The notes: generated by a model not told the origin, from the sequence alone. Numbered from the stretch's first letter, positions 6,635-16,546 are shown. The stretch: DNA of 64,000 nt from an uncultured Corynebacterium sp. (GCF_946222305.1 NZ_CAMIHZ010000010.1:1-64000), one strand, 5' to 3'. Numbers and translations are program-made.

Positions 6635-9600
6635 TTAGCTCAACCCGCGCACGATGTCCGCCAAAACCTCCTGCCGTCGGTGCGTGAGCAATGCGACCGC
6701 TCGGCGGCGCGGAGCTCCCGGGCGCAACCCGAGGGCAACATTGACCGGCTCCAACAGTTGCTCCGGTGAACCACTGAAGTCAGTGCCGGGCAGGCCGAGG
6801 GCGTCATAAACAATGGCGATAGGCGGGTAAGCCTCGCCGGCGCCGGACTCCGAAGACAACCCCGCAGGCGATCCCGCTGCTGCCCCGCTACGAGCAGCCG
6901 GGGCTGGGATCACGTCGAAAGTGCCGTCGTTGCCGAAACGGAGGAACACGCGATCGCCTTCTTGAACACCCAAATCTTCGAGGAAGCGGCGCACCGTAGA
7001 AGTGCTGGTTTGCCCCAGCTTGTTCACGCCCAATCGCTGTTCACCCAGGCGGGATTCGAAGAACTTATCCTCACCCCACCCGAGATCGAAATGATTGGCT
7101 AGGCCGGAGCCCACGCTGGAACCACTGCCACGCAGATGATCGTGGGTCACCGTTACTAGCTGGTGCCAGTGGCCATCGATATTCACCAAGTCGCGGGTTT
7201 CCTCTGGGACGCGGGACACCCGTTGCGTCTCATCCGCTGGTCGGCGGATGACCATTCCGTCGACGGTTTGGTATTCGCTGCCATTGGCATACGCCCGTAC
7301 CGACCCTTCTGCGACTTCCTTAGTTTCCGCCTCAGCGATGAGCTCCGCCACGCTCACGGCTGGGACTTCACCAAGCTCGGGGATTTCGACCGTGTTTTCG
7401 CTGGAATCGATGCGTTGCCCAATCCACTCTGCAATGCTGCGGAACTCCTCGTGTTCCCACCGCGCAAGCGCCCACTTCGAGGCCGAAACCTTCACCAATC
7501 GCGGATCCACGCTGAACTGGTTGGACGCGCTGCGGGCATTGCCGCCACCGCTGGCCTCCACTAGGTCCTCCGCGGTCATCGGCTCGCCCTGCAGCGCCAG
7601 CACCGCCACTGCACGATCCGGATAACTGCCAGTTCGGACAACCACGTGATCATCCAAGATCATCCACTTCGCCATCATCTCGCGCGCGCAGAATTCCTCG
7701 AACGTCTCCCGATCGATGCCCCCGGCTCGCGCCGCCTCGTCCAACGCAACAATGCCGTCCTCATCCGCCGCTGCCTCCACGGCATCGCGCAGCCGCTGCG
7801 GGAAATCGGGCTCGAAAATCCATCCACCCTCAACAGTCCATGGCGCGGTCGTCTGCCCCTCGTTCGCCACGCGCCCCACAGCCATGAACACGTCGTTGTA
7901 CGTCACATCGCTGCCAAACGCGACCGCTGCCAACGCCGGCATGTCCCTACGCACCTGCTCCACCCGAGCGATCGGCGCGATCCGCTGATGAATGCGTGCG
8001 ACAACGCGGTCGAACAAGCCCCGATGAGACTCGAATTGCTCCGCGATCTGCTTTTCCAGCTGGCGCACACGCTCGCGGGTCACACCCATTTTCTGCCCCA
8101 ACTCATCGAGTGTGGCTCCGCCGAACCAACGCTCCATCAGGATCAGCCACTTTCGATCGTCACCGCGCACCGCCACACGCAATGGGTCCACCGCCACGCG
8201 GAACACGTCCTCTACCGGATCTACTTCCCCGCAACTATCGATCAAATTCGGCAGGTACTCCGCCAGCACATCGCCAGCGGTGGGCAGCACGTTTTCAGTA
8301 ACCTCCGCACGCATTCCACCGAGCTGCAACCACCCCAGCCACAAACGCACCTCATTCGTGGGCACGCTGGCCAGCACCTCACTACCGCCGGACGCACTGC
8401 CCTGCGCATCCCCAACTACAGCCCCATCCCCTTCGGACTCATAGAACTCATCGGCCAATCCACCGTACACTCCGGCACCCAACCGATCGCCATCGCTTAG
8501 GTACTCTCCGGTCGCTTCCTCGGCATCGATGGCGGCCAGAACTACCCGCTCCACAGCGTTTCTTACGCGCTGCCTTCCCATTCCTTTGACGCCCTGCAGG
8601 TCCGCCACACTCGCATCTAGCGGGTTAACGAATAACTCCATCCACCGCCGTTCCGTAGGGGTGTCCACTCGCAGTTCCAGCATCCCACCCTGGTTCTCAC
8701 CGCGAGCACCTTCCCCTTGCGCTGCCCCGAGCACGTGCGAAAGTGAATGCAACGCGCGTGTCGGATGGTGCTCAATCCACAGCTCCGCAGCGCGCAGGGT
8801 ATCGAACTCCTCGGCCTCTTCGAATTCCACCTCCCGCAGCCATGGGAACAACGCGATCTTCTCCGGCTCGGTGCTGTACACACCCGTAGCAACCATGTCG
8901 GGTTCTTGGGAAGTCTCAGATTCCGTCATGGCGGAGAGCAACTGCGCGAACATGCGCTCCCCAATGATCGGCACTCCGAGATCGCGGGCTTTTCGTGCTT
9001 TCCCGCTGGTGGAATCCGGGTTAGCTGCGACCACCAAGACGGACTTCTTCGTTACTCCCCCAACATCCAACCCGACCGATTTCGCGCGCTGTTCCCACTC
9101 GCCGCGGGGCAGATCCAGTTGCCCGGTGAACGTCACCCGATCGCCCGGCGCCAAAGTCAAACCCACGCTCTGTTCGCCGGTTTGTGGCGTGGCAATGAGC
9201 TGTTCGGTCAGTTCCGTATCCACTCCGAGCTGCCCCGCCAGCGTGCGCAGGGTGTGCTTTTCCTCTTCGGTAACCACGCCATCCAGCCACGCTTCTACCG
9301 ACAGCTGCCGCAGGAACGCCTCGTGAATCGCCACAATGTCATCGTGCGAAATCCCGTCCCGAACAGCGCTTTCCTCCAGCTGTTTAATTTCGCTGGCGGA
9401 TAGATACTTATCAGCGAGTGCCGCTGCCAACAGCTTGCGGTAGCGGTCGGAATCCGCCGTTCCCCGCTCTGCGGGTAGCTTCGCCGCCAGGCCCGCCAAC
9501 CAACTGCCGTCGCGTGGTGCGGCCCCATTGGCGTCGTCCCGAGAAATCGCTCGCCCGCGACGAGGGTAAGTTGCCGGCGGTACTACAAGGCTTGCGGCGC

Positions 9601-10123
9601 CAGAAGCCACCCGGCCCAGGTCATTGCGCAGGTGACGGTAGATTTCCGCGGTCGCCAAGGCATCCGCCAGCGCGGCGTGCGGGCGGTCGTTGGTGATGCC
9701 CAGCAGCTTGGCGACCTTTTCCAGCGATCCGTTGGTTCCCGGAAAGCACTGGCGGCACAGTGGCAGGGTGTCGTGGACCCAGGCACCATAGGCAGGAAGG
9801 GCGACACCAATTCTTTCGAACTCGGTGGTCAGGAACCGGATATCGAACGGCGCGTTGTGGGCGATGATGGTGCGCCCGTGAAGGATTTCCGCGAGCTCCT
9901 CGGCGATCTCTTCGAATTGCGGCGCATGCACAAGGTGCGAGGGCGTGAGTTTATGCACGAAGCTATTGGGGATATCGCGGTTGGGCTGCACGATGGTCTC
10001 CCACGTTCGTTCCACATTGCCCGCTTGGTCCAGCAAAACCACGCCGATCTCGATCACGCGATCGGTTTTGCTGAAGCCGGTGGTTTCTAGGTCGATGACG
10101 GCATAGCGCTGTGGGGTGTGCAT
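6635..10123 (-). CDS. Large multidomain protein: DEDDh exonuclease, TerB-like, BRCT, helix-hairpin-helix and sigma-region-4 domains
   Basis: Residues 7-165 form a DnaQ-type 3'-5' exonuclease with all DEDDh residues: D11 and E13 (DLETTG), D94 (APFD), H149 and D154 (HAALAD). Residues 225-310 resemble a tellurite-resistance TerB helical domain. Residues 325-398 are a BRCT domain of the NAD-ligase kind (GDRVTFTGQLDLPRGEW). Residues 508-530 contain a GVKGMGRQRV helix-hairpin-helix, and residues 658-695 match sigma-70 region 4 (TLDELGQKMGVTRERVRQLE). The remaining 460 residues are unassigned. The parts together suggest a DNA repair or DNA-end-processing protein, but the exact role is unknown. A good ribosome binding site (AAGAAGGAA) precedes the ATG, and a C9 run (G9 on the plus strand, 10138-10146) lies just before it. 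Confidence 0.85.
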   Translation of the reverse strand: MHTPQRYAVIDLETTGFSKTDRVIEIGVVLLDQAGNVERTWETIVQPNRDIPNSFVHKLTPSHLVHAPQFEEIAEELAEILHGRTIIAHNAPFDIRFLTTEFERIGVALPAYGAWVHDTLPLCRQCFPGTNGSLEKVAKLLGITNDRPHAALADALATAEIYRHLRNDLGRVASGAASLVVPPATYPRRGRAISRDDANGAAPRDGSWLAGLAAKLPAERGTADSDRYRKLLAAALADKYLSASEIKQLEESAVRDGISHDDIVAIHEAFLRQLSVEAWLDGVVTEEEKHTLRTLAGQLGVDTELTEQLIATPQTGEQSVGLTLAPGDRVTFTGQLDLPRGEWEQRAKSVGLDVGGVTKKSVLVVAANPDSTSGKARKARDLGVPIIGERMFAQLLSAMTESETSQEPDMVATGVYSTEPEKIALFPWLREVEFEEAEEFDTLRAAELWIEHHPTRALHSLSHVLGAAQGEGARGENQGGMLELRVDTPTERRWMELFVNPLDASVADLQGVKGMGRQRVRNAVERVVLAAIDAEEATGEYLSDGDRLGAGVYGGLADEFYESEGDGAVVGDAQGSASGGSEVLASVPTNEVRLWLGWLQLGGMRAEVTENVLPTAGDVLAEYLPNLIDSCGEVDPVEDVFRVAVDPLRVAVRGDDRKWLILMERWFGGATLDELGQKMGVTRERVRQLEKQIAEQFESHRGLFDRVVARIHQRIAPIARVEQVRRDMPALAAVAFGSDVTYNDVFMAVGRVANEGQTTAPWTVEGGWIFEPDFPQRLRDAVEAAADEDGIVALDEAARAGGIDRETFEEFCAREMMAKWMILDDHVVVRTGSYPDRAVAVLALQGEPMTAEDLVEASGGGNARSASNQFSVDPRLVKVSASKWALARWEHEEFRSIAEWIGQRIDSSENTVEIPELGEVPAVSVAELIAEAETKEVAEGSVRAYANGSEYQTVDGMVIRRPADETQRVSRVPEETRDLVNIDGHWHQLVTVTHDHLRGSGSSVGSGLANHFDLGWGEDKFFESRLGEQRLGVNKLGQTSTSTVRRFLEDLGVQEGDRVFLRFGNDGTFDVIPAPAARSGAAAGSPAGLSSESGAGEAYPPIAIVYDALGLPGTDFSGSPEQLLEPVNVALGLRPGAPRRRAVALLTHRRQEVLADIVRGLS

Positions 10124-10291
10124 GGTTCCTTCTTGGTGGGGGGGGGCTGTTGGGCTGGTGGTGGGATGTTCGCGCTTGAGTTCAACTTCTCCGCTCTCGC
10201 CAGGGCCATGTTAAGGGCTGGGCCGTGGTGTTCGCCGGGAAATCGCGTTACAACCTGGGAATCCGGCAAGAGTAGTTCTCGCGGTTCTGCG

Positions 10292-10663
10292 CTATTTCGC
10301 GCCTAGCACACTGTGGGCAATCAACATGTCGAGCCGGCGAACATCCAGTCCCCGCCCGATCTTCACCTTGATCTTCCCGGCGCGAGTCCACAGCTCAACC
10401 TCCGCGTTGAAGTCCAGCGTGCCCGCGTTCTCCGTCGACCACATGTTGATCGAGGAATACGGCAGCGAGTACACCTCCACCTTCTTCCCGCGCAGCCCCT
10501 GGGAATCTCGCATGATCAGCCGCTTGGTGGTGAAGATCGCGCTATCGCGGAAAGTCTTAAACGCCACCACGGCTTGCTCGCCTGGCACCAGCAGCTCCAT
10601 GACGTCATTCGGGATCGGCACTTCTTCGATGAACGTCCATTCTGCGATTTGTGCAGCTTCCAT
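10292..10663 (-). CDS. PH domain-containing protein (bacterial PH family)
   Basis: The 123-residue protein matches the bacterial pleckstrin-homology-like family: LLVPGEQAVVAFKTFRDSAI, FTTKRLIMRDSQGLRGKKVE, YSLPYSSINMWSTENAG, then a beta-strand block (LDFNAEVELWTRAGKIKVKI). The start at 10663 is chosen because it has a strong ribosome binding site (AAGGAGAA) 6 bases upstream; the frame remains open further upstream without one. Such proteins are small cytoplasmic beta-barrels with no established reaction. It is transcribed divergently from the Type ISP gene. Confidence 0.8.
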   Translation of the reverse strand: MEAAQIAEWTFIEEVPIPNDVMELLVPGEQAVVAFKTFRDSAIFTTKRLIMRDSQGLRGKKVEVYSLPYSSINMWSTENAGTLDFNAEVELWTRAGKIKVKIGRGLDVRRLDMLIAHSVLGAK

Positions 10664-10782
10664 GGCTATTTCTCCTTGTTTGCCTCTTCTTTTTTGGTCT
10701 GACGCCCCGCGCCAATCCCAGGAACGCATCTTTGATTTGTTCCTACGGACAACTTATAGACGATCCCAGACAGTCCCCCTTG

Positions 10783-10808
10783 GCGTTCGATATTTTTCGT
10801 TCGAACGC
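10783..10808. promoter_or_regulatory. Inverted repeat (possible operator) upstream of the Type ISP gene
   Basis: GCGTTCGA at 10783-10790 and TCGAACGC at 10801-10808 form a perfect 8-bp inverted repeat with a 10-base AT-rich spacer; CGTTCGAACG at 10798-10807 is itself palindromic. It lies in the 250-base gap between the PH-domain gene and the restriction-modification gene, about 105 bases before the latter's start, a position suited to control of transcription. Confidence 0.35.
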
Positions 10809-10913
10809 TAAATCCCTCCCGGGTGGCTACCGCGCGCACGAGGCTTCCCCCACTTTCGTGATTTATTGCAGTCGGTCGGCCGTGAAGGACTATTCGCAGG
10901 CATAATTTCCCTC

Positions 10914-13900
10914 ATGGCAACGTTCACTGAAGTTCTCACTCAACTCCGCGAAAATCAGCCCCAAGCGAGGTACGGAATCGCTTTCGAGAAGCTGATGGTC
11001 AACTTCTTCAGGACGGCCCCCACGTTGGCCGAGCAATTCGACGAGGTCTGCCGCTGGAAGGATTGGCGGTACAACGGCGGCAAAGCAGACACAGGCATTG
11101 ATCTGGTAGCACGGCGTGCGGACGATCACCGCTGGGTGGCCATTCAAGCTAAGTTTTACAAATCCACCACCAGCATTCAGAAGCAGCACATCGATTCGTT
11201 CTTCGAGGCTTCCGGAAAGTCCTTTGAGACTGACAATGGCCGTGAACACTTCGCTCATCGCTACATCATTTCCACGACCGATCGATGGTCTGGGAACGCG
11301 GAAGATGCTCTGGCTAACCAGATGATCGAAACCAGCCGCATCGGCATGGCAGATATCGCCAATGCACCCGTGAATTGGGATGTCGCTTTCCCCGGTTCCG
11401 AGATTCAGATCAATCTGTCGAAGAAGAAAGCCTTCGAGCCCCGTAAGCATCAAACAGAAGCAATTGAGAAGGTCCTGAAGGGTTTTGAAACCCGCGACCG
11501 GGGCAAGCTCATCATGGCGTGCGGTACGGGCAAAACCTTCACCGCTTTGCGCTTGGCAGAACAGTTCGCCGAAACACGCGGCGCCCGTGCCCGAGTCCTC
11601 TTCCTTGTTCCTTCAATCGCGTTGCTGTCTCAGACTCTTCGGGAGTGGACTGCTCAAGCGACGGTGGAACTACGTAGCTTCGCTGTGTGTTCAGACACTA
11701 AAGCAGGCAAAGCGGCTGAGGACATTGCGCCATACGACCTGGAAGTACCCGTTTCAACCAATGGCGAGATGATCATTGAAGCGTTCTCCATCGGCAAGCG
11801 TGCTAAGGGTCTCCACGTTGTCTTCTCTACTTACCAATCACTGGGCGCGGTCCATGATGCCCAGCGGAAGGGGCTGGAGCCATTTGATTTGGTCATCTGC
11901 GATGAGGCCCACCGTACGACAGGTGTCACTCTTGCCGGTGAGGATGCCTCCGCCTTCGTACGTATCCACGATGCCGAATACATCCAGGCCGACAAACGCC
12001 TGTACATGACCGCGACTCCACGGCTTTTCGATGAGTCGGTGAAGGGCAAAGCCAAGGAGCACTCCGCAGAGCTTGCTTCGATGGATGATGAAGCAATTTT
12101 CGGCCCCGAATTCCACCGGTTGGGCTTTGGGGAGGCCGTCGACAAGGGATTGCTGACGGACTACAAGGTGCTCGTGATGACGGTAGACGAGGGCGTCGCT
12201 GCCGAAGTAATGGCCCAAGCCGATGGCCAGACAGTCAACCTAACGACGGCTTCGGCGATGATCGGTGCGTGGACCGCGCTGACGAAGCGGTCCGGCAGTT
12301 TGCAGGGCACGAAGGCCGGGTTTGAAAAGGGCGCCAAGCCGATGCTGCGGACGGTGGCTTTTGCGAAGGACATTCGGGCGTCGAAGCAGATTGCGGAGTC
12401 CTTCCCGGTTCTCATTCGCTCCTACCAGAACGTGTTGATGCAAAGTTCTGCGCTGAACGACGTGGATTTGCACAACGTGAATGTGGATGTTGCTGCGCAA
12501 CACGTAGATGGGACCATGAACGCGATGCAGCGGTCGTCCCGGATTTCGTGGCTGGAATCCGACATTGAGGGCGACGAAACGCGAGTACTAACTAATGCGC
12601 GCTGCCTCTCCGAGGGTGTGGATGTTCCGGGACTGGATTCGGTCATTTTCTTCAACCCACGTAACTCCATGGTGGATGTGGTGCAATCCGTGGGGCGCGT
12701 GATGCGCAAGGCCGAAGGCAAGGACTACGGTTACATCGTTTTGCCCGTTGCGGTTCCTCCCAATGTGAGCCCTTCACAAGCGCTGAACGACAATGCGCGG
12801 TTCAAGGTTGTGTGGCAGATCCTCAATGCACTGCGTGCGCACGACGATCGTTTCAACGCAAAGGTCAATTCCATCGCGATGAATGAAGGGGATGCAGGCG
12901 AGCTGCCCCTGGAAGTTAATCCTGTTCAAAACCATAAAAACAAGCTCGACGGCATTGATTCACACTCCTCAGATCCCGATGCAACTGGGGCCGATGGACG
13001 CGACCTGGCTCAACAGTATGTCCTGTTTTCAATGGAGAAGTGGCAAGAGGCCATGCACGTGAAGCTGGTCGATAAGGTTGGAACCCGGACGTACTGGGAA
13101 GACTGGGCCGATGATGTCGCCAAAATCGCCCAAGCTCAGATCACCCGCATCACTGCGCTGATCGATGGCGCGAACCCCACGCTGCGTAAGGAATTTGACC
13201 GTTTTGTGGAAGGGCTTCGCGGCAACCTGAATGATTCGATCACGGATGCAGAAGCCATCAGTATGCTGTCCCAGCACCTGATCACAGCCCCAGTATTTGA
13301 TGCGCTCTTTGAGGGGCACAACTTCACTGAGCACAACCCCGTTGCACAAGTGATGCAACGCATGACGACGGTGCTTGAGAAGGAAGATCTGAATACTGAA
13401 ACCGAATCGCTGGAAAAATTCTACGATTCGGTGCGGGTGCGGGCTTCGGAGGTGAACAGCGCCTCCGGCAAGCAACAAGTGATTAAGGAACTTTACGAGC
13501 GCTTCTTCCAGAAGGCGTTCAGGAAGCAGGCCGAGGCCCTTGGGATTGTGTACACCCCGGTGGAGATCGTGGACTTCATCCTTCGCGCCACTGATGACGT
13601 CTCGCGGAAGCACTTCGGTAAGGGGCTTACTGATGAAGGCGTATGCATTCTCGACCCCTTTGCCGGAACATCCACGTTCACCGTGCGCCTGCTGCAATCT
13701 GGTCTCATCAGGCCAGAAGACTTGGCCCGCAAGTACGCGAATGAAATTTTCGCTACGGAGATCATGCTGCTGGCTTATTACGTTTCGGCGGTGAATATCG
13801 AGACCACTTACAACGCGCTGCGGGCTGAAGAAGCGAAGCGCAATGGCGAACAAGAACCGGAGTACGTTCCGTTCAGCAACATCGCTTTGGCCGACACCTT

Positions 13901-15839
13901 CCAAATCCACGAGGATGGCGACATCCCCGACCTGCACGTATTCCGCGAAAACAACGAGACCATTGAGCGACAGAGGAAGGCACCGATCAATGTAGTCATC
14001 GGTAACCCGCCTTACTCCGCAGGTCAGAAGTCTGCCAACGATCTGAACGCGAACCTCAAATACCCAACCTTGGACAGAAAGATCGCGGAAGCCTACGCAG
14101 CAAAATCCACCGCAACCAACAAAAATTCGCTCTACGACTCCTACTTGCGCGCCTTCCGATGGGCCACCGACCGCATCGGGAGCCAAGGTGTGGTCGCCTT
14201 CGTATCCAACGGTGGTTGGATCGATGGCAACACCGGTGACGGCGTGCGACTGTCCATGGCCGAGGACTTCACGGATCTGTACGTGTTCAACCTCCGGGGA
14301 AATCAACGCACTGCCGGTGAGCAGTCCCGTAAGGAGGGCGGGAAAGTCTTTGGCTCCGGTTCACGCAACACTGTAGCCATCACCATTGGAATCAAGGATC
14401 CGAACAAATCCGGTTTCCTACTTCATTATCGCGACATCGGCGACTATCTCACCGCGGAGGAAAAGCTCCACATTGTGGACACCTCCGCCGTCGAGACCAT
14501 CGAATGGCAGACCATCACCCCGAATGAACACGGTGACTGGGTCAATCAGCGCTCCGAAGATTTCGCTACCTGGCCAGTAATCGGCGAGAAGAAGGGAAAT
14601 TCGACTAAGTTCTTCACAAACTTCTCAGCTGGACTGCAAACCAATCGAGATGCTTGGGTCTATTCATACTCAAAAGCTGGTCTACGCTCCCAGATTGAGA
14701 CACTCACGAACAACTATGAAACGGTGTTACGCGAAATTGTGCCGGAGCAAAATGCTCTGGAGTTTTTGAAAGCTAATCCACATTTTGTAGACCCGAAGAA
14801 AAGTAAATGGTCCTCGAGCCTACAAAATCTGCTCAACCAACGGCAGCCATTGAACGACGAGGGTTTTGTTTCAGTGAGCCTTTACCGACCATTCTGCCGA
14901 CTGAATGTGTTCTTTGATGAGCACCTTAACCATCGTCGCTATCAACTCCCATCGATGTTCCCGACCCCTGAACATGAAAATTTGGGCTTTGAGGTTTCCG
15001 GCGCTAGCTCTCCTAGTGGATGGTCTGCAATCGCAACAACTTCACTTCCAGACGTGCAGCTGCTGGGGAACGGACAATTCTTCCCCCGCTTCACCTGGAC
15101 CCCCGTCGATGCAGATGGTGGATTGTTCGGCGAGGGAGACGTCGCCACGCAAAGTTCCGAAACGAGCCAGTACGGCGAAATCGGAGAGGTTTTCGACGGA
15201 TATGTGCGCGTGGACAACATCACCGACGAGATCAAGAAAATCTACCGGGATACACTTGGCGCGGACATCACGGGCGACGACATCTTCCACTTCGTATACG
15301 GCAGACTGCACGACCCGTCGTATCGCACGACGTACGCGGCGGATCTGAAGAAGATGCTTCCCCACATTGAGACACCATCGTCACGGGCAGAATTCGACAA
15401 GTTCGCCGTCGCGGGATCCAAACTGATGGCTCTGCACCTCAACTACGAAGACATGGAACCATGGCCACTGGACGTACAGGTTAAGGGCGACGCGTCCGAT
15501 CGGGAGACCTGGCGCGTGACCAAGATGCGCTGGGCAAAACGCAAGGATCCCGAAACCGGTAAGAGCATTAACGACGTCACCAAGCTGATCTACAACCCGA
15601 AAGTGACCATCACTGGAATCCCGGCGGAAGCCGATGAGTACATGCTCGGCTCGCGCAGCGCGCTGGCGTGGATCATCGACCGTTACCAGGTGAAGAAGGA
15701 TAAAGCCTCGGGCATCGTCAACGACCCGAACGATTGGGCCGATGAAGTAGACAACCCACGCTACATCGTCGATCTCATCGGTCGAGTAACCCGCGTGGCA
15801 ATGGAAACCAACAGGATCGTCAAGAGGCTTAGCTCGTAG
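10914..15839 (+). CDS. Type ISP restriction-modification enzyme (single-chain nuclease-helicase-methyltransferase)
   Basis: The 1641-residue protein combines all activities of an LlaGI/LlaBIII-like Type ISP system. Residues 1-130 are an Mrr-like PD-(D/E)XK nuclease (E25, D63 in GIDLVA, Q78-A-K80). A superfamily 2 helicase/translocase follows: Walker A ACGTGKT at 202-208, DEAH box at 330-333, TATPR, and motif VI QSVGRVMRK. An N6-adenine methyltransferase has the SAM-binding DPFAGT at 914-919 and NPPY at 1031-1034. The last 450 residues should be the target-recognition domain. Length agrees with known members (about 1570-1650). Translation is placed at 10914 (MATFTEVLTQLRENQP, typical N-terminus). 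It methylates one strand of an asymmetric site and cuts after head-to-head translocation, by family knowledge. The reading frame is intact. Confidence 0.92.
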   Translation: MATFTEVLTQLRENQPQARYGIAFEKLMVNFFRTAPTLAEQFDEVCRWKDWRYNGGKADTGIDLVARRADDHRWVAIQAKFYKSTTSIQKQHIDSFFEASGKSFETDNGREHFAHRYIISTTDRWSGNAEDALANQMIETSRIGMADIANAPVNWDVAFPGSEIQINLSKKKAFEPRKHQTEAIEKVLKGFETRDRGKLIMACGTGKTFTALRLAEQFAETRGARARVLFLVPSIALLSQTLREWTAQATVELRSFAVCSDTKAGKAAEDIAPYDLEVPVSTNGEMIIEAFSIGKRAKGLHVVFSTYQSLGAVHDAQRKGLEPFDLVICDEAHRTTGVTLAGEDASAFVRIHDAEYIQADKRLYMTATPRLFDESVKGKAKEHSAELASMDDEAIFGPEFHRLGFGEAVDKGLLTDYKVLVMTVDEGVAAEVMAQADGQTVNLTTASAMIGAWTALTKRSGSLQGTKAGFEKGAKPMLRTVAFAKDIRASKQIAESFPVLIRSYQNVLMQSSALNDVDLHNVNVDVAAQHVDGTMNAMQRSSRISWLESDIEGDETRVLTNARCLSEGVDVPGLDSVIFFNPRNSMVDVVQSVGRVMRKAEGKDYGYIVLPVAVPPNVSPSQALNDNARFKVVWQILNALRAHDDRFNAKVNSIAMNEGDAGELPLEVNPVQNHKNKLDGIDSHSSDPDATGADGRDLAQQYVLFSMEKWQEAMHVKLVDKVGTRTYWEDWADDVAKIAQAQITRITALIDGANPTLRKEFDRFVEGLRGNLNDSITDAEAISMLSQHLITAPVFDALFEGHNFTEHNPVAQVMQRMTTVLEKEDLNTETESLEKFYDSVRVRASEVNSASGKQQVIKELYERFFQKAFRKQAEALGIVYTPVEIVDFILRATDDVSRKHFGKGLTDEGVCILDPFAGTSTFTVRLLQSGLIRPEDLARKYANEIFATEIMLLAYYVSAVNIETTYNALRAEEAKRNGEQEPEYVPFSNIALADTFQIHEDGDIPDLHVFRENNETIERQRKAPINVVIGNPPYSAGQKSANDLNANLKYPTLDRKIAEAYAAKSTATNKNSLYDSYLRAFRWATDRIGSQGVVAFVSNGGWIDGNTGDGVRLSMAEDFTDLYVFNLRGNQRTAGEQSRKEGGKVFGSGSRNTVAITIGIKDPNKSGFLLHYRDIGDYLTAEEKLHIVDTSAVETIEWQTITPNEHGDWVNQRSEDFATWPVIGEKKGNSTKFFTNFSAGLQTNRDAWVYSYSKAGLRSQIETLTNNYETVLREIVPEQNALEFLKANPHFVDPKKSKWSSSLQNLLNQRQPLNDEGFVSVSLYRPFCRLNVFFDEHLNHRRYQLPSMFPTPEHENLGFEVSGASSPSGWSAIATTSLPDVQLLGNGQFFPRFTWTPVDADGGLFGEGDVATQSSETSQYGEIGEVFDGYVRVDNITDEIKKIYRDTLGADITGDDIFHFVYGRLHDPSYRTTYAADLKKMLPHIETPSSRAEFDKFAVAGSKLMALHLNYEDMEPWPLDVQVKGDASDRETWRVTKMRWAKRKDPETGKSINDVTKLIYNPKVTITGIPAEADEYMLGSRSALAWIIDRYQVKKDKASGIVNDPNDWADEVDNPRYIVDLIGRVTRVAMETNRIVKRLSS

Positions 15840-15946
15840 CGGTGCCGGTGAACCCCTCTCGCCACAACGTACAGACATCAGACAACTCACACCTGGGACA
15901 CCGGTAGGCACAACACAACGGTTCTATTTGCGGGATTCGGTTAGCG

Positions 15947-16546
15947 TTAGGAATCCGTCACCAGCGCACCGATGTAGCCCGCGATGGATTGCGCGTCCTG
16001 GGCAGTCTGCGGATCATTTTCATCGCGCGAAGGCACGTGGATAAAACCAGCGTGGCGCACCTTTCCTGCTTCGCGGAAGCCGAGGTTGGTGTACCACGCG
16101 GCGTTGCACAAGTATTTGCCCGCATCTTGGCTCAGGCCAATCCGTGCGCCTCGCGCGCGAACGGCCTGCTGCACGCGGCTCATCTCCTCTGAAGCGTTCC
16201 TTACCGTCGGCCCTCCATCGACGACAGGTCCTTCGCCGGGCGTGCCATGAATGTCGTCTTTGTGCCGTTCGTTCTTAGCAACCAACTCCACCACTGGTTC
16301 GTCCACATCGGGCCGCTCGCCCAGGCTGATGATCGCTTCCGGGTGGTAATCATCAATCAAAGCACCCAAGTGTTGGGCGAACGTCGTCCAGCTGGTTTCG
16401 ATCTCCCGATAGATAACCCGCACGCCAGCCTGTTCTAGCAAGTCAGCGACCTGCCGGCCGACCTCCATCGAGGAGTTGTGCTCGCGCACGAAAGGGCCGT
16501 ACGCGGTGAGCGCCACAGAGCGTTCAGCTTCACTTTCGTTCATCAT
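15947..16546 (-). CDS. Pyroglutamyl-peptidase I family protein (C15 cysteine peptidase)
   Basis: The 199-residue product has the C15 catalytic residues in order: Glu77 (SLGERPD), Cys147 (AGKYLCNAAWY) and His170 (GFIHVPS), spaced as in Pcp enzymes that remove N-terminal pyroglutamate from peptides. The conserved N-terminal TAYGPF also fits. The start at 16546 is chosen for AAAGGG at a suitable distance; the frame is open 39 bases further upstream. Length is normal for the family (about 200-215). It lies on the opposite strand to the restriction gene, separated by 107 bases with no clear link in function. Confidence 0.85.
   Translation of the reverse strand: MMNESEAERSVALTAYGPFVREHNSSMEVGRQVADLLEQAGVRVIYREIETSWTTFAQHLGALIDDYHPEAIISLGERPDVDEPVVELVAKNERHKDDIHGTPGEGPVVDGGPTVRNASEEMSRVQQAVRARGARIGLSQDAGKYLCNAAWYTNLGFREAGKVRHAGFIHVPSRDENDPQTAQDAQSIAGYIGALVTDS

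Noticed and set aside
7646..8500. Long plus-strand frame inside the exonuclease fusion gene
   Set aside because: His/Arg/Pro-rich antisense shadow; the minus-strand protein has full catalytic motifs.
13029..14306. 425-residue minus-strand frame
   Set aside because: Antisense to the methyltransferase part of the Type ISP gene and without recognisable domains.
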